From Chlamydiia bacterium (GTDB lineage: Bacteria; Chlamydiota; Chlamydiia; Chlamydiales; FEN-1388), in the NCBI GenBank assembly GCA_003170575.1, contig PMZB01000242.1, positions 1-5,218 of the forward strand: a stretch of 5,218 nt of DNA, given 5' to 3'. Numbering within the stretch: the first letter of the stretch is position 1; each line of letters begins with the position of its first letter. Under the pieces are notes generated by a model, which saw only the letters and a program-made list of their open reading frames with translations, made no database searches and had not been told where the DNA came from. Made by a program: the position numbers and the translations under genes. Below are positions 1-5,218 of the stretch, one piece after another.

Positions 1-2060
1 GTTCTTTGATTGTCTGAACTTTTTATTCTTCTCTCTATGCATTCTTGCAGCACGCTAAACTGAATATGTTTTTCTTGAGCTTCAAATTCCGTTTTAAACT
101 CTGGATTGAATGTCTCCACCACTTTGAAAACACCTTCAATAATGCGTGCAGGAAATTCATTTCTCTTGCGAATTTCGTTTATTTCCCGATCCAGCAATGA
201 TAAAAAATCTGGATAAGAAATATCTGTTCCTTTTACTTTTTCTAAAAGTTCATTCCCTAGGCTCATCCCAAAGGCAACATCATAATTTGCAAAAACAGAT
301 GTTTTCAGTGAATCAACTTTCTCTAGCACTTTGCCAACCGGACTGTCTTTAGCAAACGGAATATTTTTCATGAGAGAAAGTCTTCGAATAGTCCTCTCAA
401 GATGGCATAAGGAAAGAACTGTTGCCTGATTTGGCTGTTCCAAAATTTTATCCACCCTCTTTCCAAACTGCAGGATTCCTTCCTGAGAAAAGGGAAAAAC
501 CTTCTTAGAACCAAACACGGAACACAATTTTGACCAGACAGTATCTTGGTATGCTCCAAAAGTCCCCTGGGTTGATTCTTTAATATGGAATTTATTCCCA
601 GTGAATACGCAAGGAGTGGTTTCCATTTTCTCAGTAAACCCACGGTCTCCTGATTGTTTTATACTCGCTCGCACAAAAAACCCTGGTTCTTCCGGAAGTT
701 CTGGGTGAAAAAACACTCCCTCCCAATATGCTACAGGGTGTTTCCCCTGACACGAGAAGGAAACACCAATTTTTTGTCCAGGCTCAACCTGTTCAGGAGT
801 AAGTATGAACCCATTAATATGTCTATTTGCAAACTTTCCTAAAACTGAAAAGAAATCGACTGACACATACTGCAAGGTAGAATAAGTCATAAGAGAAGTC
901 GCGGCTTTTTCAGGATTTCTGATGGAATTTTCTCTAAAGTATGCACTTATCCTTTGAAACAACCCCCAGCACAGAAGAATCTCCCTATCCTGCCCCACTA
1001 CTTCTTGAGGAATATTCAGGGAATCTGCTGTAACGAGCGTATCACCAACATAGACTCCCTTATTCAACTGTCTTGGTAGCTCACTCAAAAGACAGTCCGC
1101 ATCCTGAATGGGACTAAGCCACCTTTCAACCACTTCCTTTTTGTCTTCTGTATATGCAGGACTCAGATGTTTAGGCCGATCTAGGGGGCAAAAGGTTTTA
1201 TTCAAAGACAACGACACTTTTCGAGAAAAAAAAGGCGGGAGAATTTGCTGAAATTTTTCTTGTAGCGCTATCCAGGCTGCATCTTTTTCTAACCATTCAA
1301 GATGCAAAGTGTCAACCTCATTTACAAATGAGTTTAGCTGGGACAAAGTATCCGCAATATCTTTCTTTTTTCCCTGAAACGCTGTCAGCCAATTATTAGA
1401 CAATGGGAGGAGAAAATTATCTCTCACATACTCTAGAAAGTGATATTGATCCAAATATTTTAAAAGCTCGTCGCGCCCAAACACCTCAAAGATCTGGATA
1501 TATGCCTTTCGCACCTTTTGTAGAGCTTGATGGTATTCTGCAGAAGAAAGCCCTGGCTCTTTCATACAAGAAGTAGCTTCAACAAGAACAGGCTCGAAAA
1601 AATATTCACAGACAAGACACTCTACTTCCTTTTTCTGCTCGGGAGAAAGTTTCCTAATCAACTCTTTGGCATCTCCCAGAGAAGTGACAAACTTGTTGGC
1701 TATCCCTGCAGCGGAAAATGGTGCCTCTTCTTGCTGAGGGTTTAGACTCGCAATTGCTGCATTAATTCGCGGAACTAAAAGATCCAGCTTTCGACTTTTT
1801 CCAAGAGAAGTTACAGCCGTTTGCAAGGAGCGTAATTTCTCTTGTATCTGAGGTGATGATTGGGATGAGGTTACAAGGGACGTGACTGCCTGGTGCGCCT
1901 TCCAAACAGTTGAAAGATCAAAATACTGAGAGGAATGGATCCATCGAACAACCCTTCCAATTACCCACCAGTGCGATTTGAATACAAAGTCACCTTTCTT
2001 TGTCATCAGAACAAAAGTATCTTGCGCAAAGAAATCCTTTATTTTCTCAGCAACAATCAT
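1..2060 (-). CDS. Large uncharacterised protein, partial (C-terminus beyond the left edge)
   Basis: The reverse complement from ATG at 2060 reads through 686 complete codons without a stop and is still open at position 1, so the protein exceeds 686 aa. I do not recognise the family. Residues 1-30 contain a charged amphipathic stretch, followed by a short aromatic patch (WWVIGRVVRW, 31-40). Residues 50-270 look largely helical and polar, with many Lys/Glu/Gln. Residues 415-510 look more beta-like, with Gly/Pro turns and aromatics (e.g. PVAYWEGVFFHPE, 442-454). Residues 530-686 look helical again. I see no signal peptide, convincing membrane span, Walker motif, zinc cluster or internal repeat. 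About nine Cys are scattered without CxxC pairs. An in-frame alternative ATG lies four codons upstream at 2072. I prefer 2060 because a G-run lies at ribosome-binding distance. An in-frame TGA just above 2072 rules out an earlier start. The gene is divergent from the ABC-F operon. That it is a real gene is near certain from frame length; its function is unknown. Confidence 0.9.
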   Translation of the reverse strand, partial: MIVAEKIKDFFAQDTFVLMTKKGDFVFKSHWWVIGRVVRWIHSSQYFDLSTVWKAHQAVTSLVTSSQSSPQIQEKLRSLQTAVTSLGKSRKLDLLVPRINAAIASLNPQQEEAPFSAAGIANKFVTSLGDAKELIRKLSPEQKKEVECLVCEYFFEPVLVEATSCMKEPGLSSAEYHQALQKVRKAYIQIFEVFGRDELLKYLDQYHFLEYVRDNFLLPLSNNWLTAFQGKKKDIADTLSQLNSFVNEVDTLHLEWLEKDAAWIALQEKFQQILPPFFSRKVSLSLNKTFCPLDRPKHLSPAYTEDKKEVVERWLSPIQDADCLLSELPRQLNKGVYVGDTLVTADSLNIPQEVVGQDREILLCWGLFQRISAYFRENSIRNPEKAATSLMTYSTLQYVSVDFFSVLGKFANRHINGFILTPEQVEPGQKIGVSFSCQGKHPVAYWEGVFFHPELPEEPGFFVRASIKQSGDRGFTEKMETTPCVFTGNKFHIKESTQGTFGAYQDTVWSKLCSVFGSKKVFPFSQEGILQFGKRVDKILEQPNQATVLSLCHLERTIRRLSLMKNIPFAKDSPVGKVLEKVDSLKTSVFANYDVAFGMSLGNELLEKVKGTDISYPDFLSLLDREINEIRKRNEFPARIIEGVFKVVETFNPEFKTEFEAQEKHIQFSVLQECIERRIKSSDNQR

Positions 2061-2064
2061 CCTA

Positions 2065-2070
2065 CCCCCC
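2065..2070 (-). promoter_or_regulatory. G-run acting as ribosome binding site; decides the start
   Basis: On the minus strand six consecutive G lie four bases upstream of ATG 2060 (GGGGGG-TAGG-ATG). They could pair with the anti-Shine-Dalgarno CCUCC using one G-U wobble. This favours the start at 2060 over the in-frame ATG at 2072, whose own upstream bases (AGTATAGAG) carry only a weak GAG match. The first G of the run is also the third base of the 2072 ATG. Confidence 0.4.
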
Positions 2071-2080
2071 ATCTCTATAC

Positions 2081-2110
2081 TTCATAAGAAGACTTGTCAT
2101 TTGATATACT
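2081..2110 (+). promoter_or_regulatory. Candidate promoter of the ABC-F/methyltransferase/folE operon
   Basis: TTCATA (2081-2086, four of six matches to TTGACA) lies 18 bases before TATACT (2105-2110, five of six matches to TATAAT). Transcription would start near 2117, giving a leader of about 29 bases before ATG 2146. The -10 hexamer overlaps the proposed -10 of the opposing minus-strand promoter. A weaker alternative is TTGTCA (2094-2099) with TTTACA (2118-2123). Confidence 0.35.
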
Positions 2111-2130
2111 ACTAGTTTTTACACAACCAA
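2103..2130 (-). promoter_or_regulatory. Candidate promoter of the minus-strand gene
   Basis: Reading the minus strand, TTGGTT (2130-2125) is followed after 16 bases by TATATC (2108-2103). Each matches four of six consensus positions of a sigma-70 type promoter. A start near 2096 would give a leader of roughly 35 bases before ATG 2060. The call rests only on hexamer resemblance and on the need for a promoter in this 85-base divergent gap. Confidence 0.25.
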
Positions 2131-2145
2131 ACCACAATATTATCT

Positions 2146-3735
2146 ATGATCGTTCTTGACGGTGTTACGAAAACAGTTGGTGCCCGCACCCTGTTTGAAG
2201 ATGTTTCGATTACTTTTTCTCCTCACAATCGATATGGCCTTACAGGGCCAAATGGGTCGGGAAAAACCACCCTGCTCAAAATGATCGCAGGGTTAGAAGA
2301 AATAACAAAGGGCGTTATTTCTCGGCCAGCCAGATTAGGATTTTTGCGACAAAACATTTCAGAATTCCATAGCCTTACACCTATTCAGACGGTAATTATG
2401 GGAAATGGTCGGCTTTGGAAAGCCCTTTGCCGGCGGGATGAGCTCTATGAACAAGAGATGACGGACGAAATAGGTTTTGAGCTTGGAGAAGTCGAAACAA
2501 TAATTATCGAAGAGGATGGGTATTCTGCAGAATCTAATGCACAAATGCTGCTGCATGGAGTTGGCGTATCAAGTGAATATGAAAATAAGCCTATGAAAGA
2601 GATTCCACAGGATATGCAGTTCAGGGTGCTTGTCTGCCAAGCGCTCTTTGGCAATCCTCAGGCGCTCATTCTTGACGAGCCCACCAACCACCTTGACCTG
2701 GAGTCTATTAGATGGCTCGAAGGGTTCTTACATGAGTATGAAGGCATTCTCATTGTAGTGAGCCATGACAGACACTTCCTCAATGCTGTCACAACACATA
2801 TCGCGGATATTGATTATGATACGATCATCGTGTATCCAGGAAACTATGATGAAATGATTGTAACGAAATCGTCAGTCAGGGAACGCGCGGCGCATGAAGC
2901 GAAATCCAAAGAGAAAAAGATCTCTCAGCTGCAAGAGTTTGTGCAAAAATTCCGCTCTGGCACCCGTGCAAGCCAGGTTCAGTCTAGGCTCAGAGAAATT
3001 GAACGGCTGCAGCCGCAAGAACTTAAGTCCTCCAACATCCAACGCCCCTATATTCGCTTTATCCCTTCGGAAAAGGCTCCAGGGAAGGTTGTGCTCAAGG
3101 CAGACAATATTGAAAAATCCTATGACTCAAAACTTGTTATTCCTGGATTTTCCCTTGAGGTTATTCGAGGGGACAAAATTGGCATTATAGGAAACAACGG
3201 GCGGGGCAAAACAACCCTTCTTAAAATGCTTGCTCAGGTACTTTCCCCTGATTCCGGGACTGTCGGGCTTGGACATCAAGCTATTTTAAGCTATTTTCCC
3301 CAAAACCATGAAGATGCTGTTGATAAGACTCTTTCAATTTCTCTTTTTGAGTGGTTAAAGATGAGAAAACCTGGTCTCTATGACCAGGACGTTCGAGGAG
3401 CACTTGGGAAGATGTTGTTTGGCGGCGACGATGCCTTCAAAAAGATCCCGGCTCTTTCCGGAGGAGAAACTGCTCGGCTCATTATTGCAAGCATGATGCT
3501 TTCAGAGCATAATCTCATCATCATGGATGAACCTAATAATCACCTGGATCTAGAGGCTGTTTCTGCACTCGGATGGGGGCTTGAGGAATATAAGGGAACC
3601 GCTATTGTAGCAAGCCATGACAGAAGCCTTGTGGATCGGTTTGCAACGAAAATAATCGCTTTTGAAGAGGATGGGATTAAGGTATTTGACGGACCGCTGG
3701 AGGATTATCTTATTTACAAAGAGAAGGCTCAGTGA
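2146..3735 (+). CDS. ybiT: ABC-F family ATPase, YbiT type
   Basis: A soluble protein with two tandem ABC ATPase domains and no membrane segments, as in ABC-F factors that bind the ribosomal E site and affect peptidyl-tRNA positioning or stalled ribosomes (family knowledge). Domain 1 has Walker A GPNGSGKTT (34-42), Walker B ILDEPTNHLD (175-184, catalytic Glu178) and switch His207. The signature position reads IPQDM (153-157) rather than LSGGE; E. coli YbiT is also degenerate there. A charged linker at about 240-310 matches the ABC-F tRNA-contacting linker. Domain 2 has Walker A GNNGRGKTT (349-357), LSGGE (437-441), Walker B IIMDEPNNHLD (458-468, Glu462) and His491. The usual Thr of DEPTNHLD is Asn464. 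Length (529 aa) and stretches such as RYGLTGPNG, DGYSAE, VYPGNYDE and YIRF follow E. coli YbiT (530 aa, from memory). ATG 2146 fits the conserved N-terminus, though no Shine-Dalgarno is evident. It is the first gene of the operon and its stop overlaps the next start. A resistance ABC-F is less likely given the YbiT-like layout. Confidence 0.93.
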   Translation: MIVLDGVTKTVGARTLFEDVSITFSPHNRYGLTGPNGSGKTTLLKMIAGLEEITKGVISRPARLGFLRQNISEFHSLTPIQTVIMGNGRLWKALCRRDELYEQEMTDEIGFELGEVETIIIEEDGYSAESNAQMLLHGVGVSSEYENKPMKEIPQDMQFRVLVCQALFGNPQALILDEPTNHLDLESIRWLEGFLHEYEGILIVVSHDRHFLNAVTTHIADIDYDTIIVYPGNYDEMIVTKSSVRERAAHEAKSKEKKISQLQEFVQKFRSGTRASQVQSRLREIERLQPQELKSSNIQRPYIRFIPSEKAPGKVVLKADNIEKSYDSKLVIPGFSLEVIRGDKIGIIGNNGRGKTTLLKMLAQVLSPDSGTVGLGHQAILSYFPQNHEDAVDKTLSISLFEWLKMRKPGLYDQDVRGALGKMLFGGDDAFKKIPALSGGETARLIIASMMLSEHNLIIMDEPNNHLDLEAVSALGWGLEEYKGTAIVASHDRSLVDRFATKIIAFEEDGIKVFDGPLEDYLIYKEKAQ

Positions 3736-4445
3736 AACGGATTTTCTCATTCTCAAAAGACAAATTTCTCTCTTTTCCTCAAGAGAAGCGGCATAAAAAA
3801 TGCGCCGAACTGCTACGTGAATTTGCAAAGAGTAACTCTCCTCTTCTTTTAGAGACGTATTCCCAACTTGCGTCCTGGATGGGTCTTAGCGCCGATTTTT
3901 CAGTTGAAGAGCGGTTTCATTACCACCTGCTTCATGCACAAATGACATTGAAGGAGCATGATTTTCTGGTGAGGACAAAAGATAAAGAGGAGGGAGCTCC
4001 CTGGGGAGCCATACACACCTACCTTGATGGACTTCGCTCCTGCCATAATGTAGGCAGTATCGTACGAACGATTGAGGCATTTCGTCTTGGGCCGCTTCAT
4101 CTTTCCAAAGATATGATGCAGCCCGACCATCCGCTCATTCAAAAAGTGTCCATGGGAGCATGGAAAGAGGTTGTGATCGACCATGGAATTCCCCTTTCCT
4201 CTCTTCCCCGCCCATGGATTGCCCTTGAAACTTCTGATGAAGCATCTCGCTGGAATGAATTTCTCTATCAAGAGCCATGCACTCTTTTTCTCGGAAATGA
4301 AGAACGAGGGCTATCCCTTTCCATTCTCAAGCAATGTGACAACGTAGTTACCATCCCTCTTGTAGGGAAGAAAAACTCACTTAATGTATCAAATGCCTTT
4401 TCCATTCTTGCTGCAGAGGCTGCTACACAAGGACGTAATGTATGA
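3732..4445 (+). CDS. SpoU/TrmH-family (SPOUT) RNA 2'-O-methyltransferase
   Basis: Probably transfers a methyl group from S-adenosylmethionine to a ribose 2'-OH in tRNA or rRNA; the exact target cannot be read from the sequence. The C-terminal knotted domain is intact. Motif 1 is at about 98-118, with Asn106 and Arg112 at the six-residue spacing of the catalytic Asn/Arg of TrmH enzymes. Motif 2 is LFLGNEERGLS (185-195). Motif 3 is IPLVGKKNSLNVSNAFSIL (208-226). Motifs 2 and 3 form the trefoil-knot cofactor site. The N-terminal ~90 residues are basic, then helical, and look like a substrate-recognition extension rather than a standard L30e-like domain. The 237 aa length is normal for the family. 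The start is GTG at 3732, supported by GAGAAGG (3721-3727) four bases upstream and by a four-base GTGA overlap with the ABC-F stop. The stop overlaps the folE ATG in the same way. Family is firm; assignment to trmH, rlmB or another member is left open. Confidence 0.9.
   Translation: MKRIFSFSKDKFLSFPQEKRHKKCAELLREFAKSNSPLLLETYSQLASWMGLSADFSVEERFHYHLLHAQMTLKEHDFLVRTKDKEEGAPWGAIHTYLDGLRSCHNVGSIVRTIEAFRLGPLHLSKDMMQPDHPLIQKVSMGAWKEVVIDHGIPLSSLPRPWIALETSDEASRWNEFLYQEPCTLFLGNEERGLSLSILKQCDNVVTIPLVGKKNSLNVSNAFSILAAEAATQGRNV
4429..4433 (+). promoter_or_regulatory. Ribosome binding site of folE
   Basis: AAGGA lies eight bases before ATG 4442, inside the last codons of the methyltransferase gene. It supports the 4442 start and, with the ATGA stop/start overlap, points to translational coupling. 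Confidence 0.6.
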
Positions 4446-5116
4446 AAGACAAACTTTCCCCAAAGAAAAGAGAGCAGGCTGCGCTTACGCGTTTCCCCAC
4501 CCCTCTTTCTTCCAAAACCCCATTACCCAAGGAAGAGAAGATCGAAAAGATCGCTCTTCATATTCGATCAATCATGGAAATATTGGGGCTTGATGTAGAG
4601 AATCAATCTCTCAAGAAAACGCCTGAGCGTGTTGCCTCCATGTATGTGAATGAGGTTTTTTCGGGGCTTGATCTTGACGCATTTCCCTCCGTAGCTCTTT
4701 TTGAACAGGCAGCAGATCCAACACAATCCCACCAAATGGTGTTTACCCGGGTAAGTCTTGTGAGCTTCTGTGAACACCATCTTGTGCCTATGATTGGATC
4801 TGCCTGTATTGCCTATTTACCAAAGGATAAGATCATTGGGCTTTCTAAGCTCTCCCGCATTGCCCGCTATTTTGCAGCACGGCCTCAGTTACAAGAGCGG
4901 CTTACCAGCCAGATTGGAGATAGCCTCTCAACTATTCTAGGGCACAACAATGTTGCTGTGTGCATCACTGCAAAGCACTCCTGTGTTATAGCTCGTGGAG
5001 CTAAAGACGAGTCTGCAGAAACAACCACCCTTTACACAGATGGCCTTTTCTACACCTCGATTGAACACAGAAAAGAGTTCCTAGACATGGTGTATGCAGG
5101 GGTCGTACCGGAATAA
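4442..5116 (+). CDS. folE: GTP cyclohydrolase I (type I, FolE)
   Basis: Converts GTP to 7,8-dihydroneopterin triphosphate plus formate, the first committed step of tetrahydrofolate and pterin synthesis, in the cytoplasm as a toroidal homodecamer (family knowledge). The active site is complete. Zinc ligands are Cys110 and His113 in FCEHH, and Cys181 in HSC. His112, His179 and Gln151 (in RPQLQERL) are also present. These numbers coincide with the E. coli FolE residues as I remember them, and the length (224 aa) is close to E. coli's 222. Other family stretches include KTPERVA (59-65), YLPKDKIIGLSKLSRI (125-140) and NNVAV (169-173). The first ~30 residues are basic, Pro/Ser/Thr-rich and probably disordered. 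The start at 4442 overlaps the methyltransferase stop by four bases (ATGA) and has AAGGA upstream. The zinc-binding Cys110 marks this as the Zn-dependent FolE and not the FolE2 (COG1469) type. It is the last gene of the operon. Whether the product feeds folate or a modified base such as queuosine cannot be told from this window. Confidence 0.96.
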   Translation: MKDKLSPKKREQAALTRFPTPLSSKTPLPKEEKIEKIALHIRSIMEILGLDVENQSLKKTPERVASMYVNEVFSGLDLDAFPSVALFEQAADPTQSHQMVFTRVSLVSFCEHHLVPMIGSACIAYLPKDKIIGLSKLSRIARYFAARPQLQERLTSQIGDSLSTILGHNNVAVCITAKHSCVIARGAKDESAETTTLYTDGLFYTSIEHRKEFLDMVYAGVVPE

Positions 5117-5133
5117 CTTTTACAGATCTTGTG

Positions 5134-5157
5134 GGAGAAATTGCGTTCTATTTCTCC
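5134..5157. terminator. Inverted repeat between convergent ends, possible bidirectional terminator
   Basis: GGAGAAAT (5134-5141) and ATTTCTCC (5150-5157) are perfect inverted copies with an eight-base loop, starting 17 bases after the folE stop. No T-tract follows on either strand, so it is not a canonical intrinsic terminator. It may still pause polymerase or protect the 3' end of the operon mRNA. Its position between the folE stop and a possible minus-strand stop at 5171 fits a shared terminator. Confidence 0.4.
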
Positions 5158-5170
5158 GTGAGCTCTGTAG

Positions 5171-5218
5171 TTATTTCAGGTATAGAGCCAATAATCCTAG
5201 AAACGGCAGTTCAACTGC
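5171..5218 (-). CDS. Possible 3' end of a convergent gene (15 codons visible)
   Basis: On the minus strand one frame is open from the window edge to TAA at 5173-5171 and reads AVELPFLGLLALYLK. The other two minus frames are closed by stops near the edge. The peptide is hydrophobic with a terminal Lys, as at the C-terminus of a membrane protein. The hairpin just beyond the stop fits a gene end. Fifteen codons are too few to exclude chance, and a plus-strand frame over the same bases is also open, so this is only a suggestion. Confidence 0.25.
   Translation of the reverse strand, partial: AVELPFLGLLALYLK

Noticed and set aside
146..1745. Short open frames on both strands at 146-352, 368-643, 654-842 and 1527-1745
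   Set aside because: All lie inside the continuous 686-codon minus-strand frame, have no ribosome binding sites and read as low-quality Phe/Leu/Arg/Lys-rich peptides. They are other-frame shadows.
2146..3735. Antibiotic-resistance ABC-F (Vga/Msr/OptrA type)
   Set aside because: Length, N-terminus and linker follow housekeeping YbiT, and the gene is tied to housekeeping partners by overlaps.
2359..4780. Short frames overlapping the ABC-F, methyltransferase and folE genes
   Set aside because: Each sits opposite or out of phase with a well-supported gene and resembles no family.
5116..5218. A plus-strand frame open past folE (e.g. from GTG 5131)
   Set aside because: It would place the inverted repeat inside coding sequence and has no ribosome binding site. 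The minus-strand gene end fits better, though neither is proven.
1..5218. Mobile elements, CRISPR arrays, tRNA or rRNA genes, toxin-antitoxin or defence systems
   Set aside because: I saw no direct repeats, transposase or integrase motifs, cloverleaf-like segments, or small paired genes on either strand.

Overview
The window is protein-coding bacterial DNA with no rRNA, tRNA, CRISPR array or insertion sequence that I can see. It has two divergent transcription units. A very long reading frame fills positions 3-2060 on the minus strand and runs off the left edge. A compact three-gene operon fills 2146-5116 on the plus strand. The last ~100 bases appear to be a convergent gene boundary.

The plus-strand operon encodes a YbiT-type ABC-F ATPase (ribosome-associated, 529 aa), a SpoU/TrmH-family SPOUT RNA methyltransferase (237 aa) and a type I GTP cyclohydrolase, FolE (224 aa). 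Adjacent genes overlap by four bases (GTGA, then ATGA), so they are almost certainly co-transcribed and translationally coupled. Two products act on the translation machinery. The third opens folate (tetrahydropterin) synthesis, which supplies one-carbon units, including those for formyl-Met-tRNA. That metabolic link is my inference.

The minus-strand frame stays open for 686 codons. I found it by translating the reverse complement. It encodes a large, mostly helical, apparently cytoplasmic protein that I do not recognise. It is the least explained part of the window. The 85 bases between it and the ABC-F gene carry plausible overlapping divergent promoters.

After folE there is a perfect 8-bp inverted repeat. 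Beyond it is a short minus-strand frame that could be the 3' end of a converging gene.

Organism: moderate-GC Gram-negative-type bacterium. The ABC-F and FolE proteins resemble proteobacterial counterparts in length and motifs but are clearly diverged. A large orphan helical protein beside housekeeping genes, and an ABC-F gene with no clear Shine-Dalgarno, would fit a chlamydia-related or other host-associated lineage. This is a weak inference and the sequence does not settle it. I see no clear evidence of a new multi-gene system. The orphan minus-strand gene is the best candidate for novelty.
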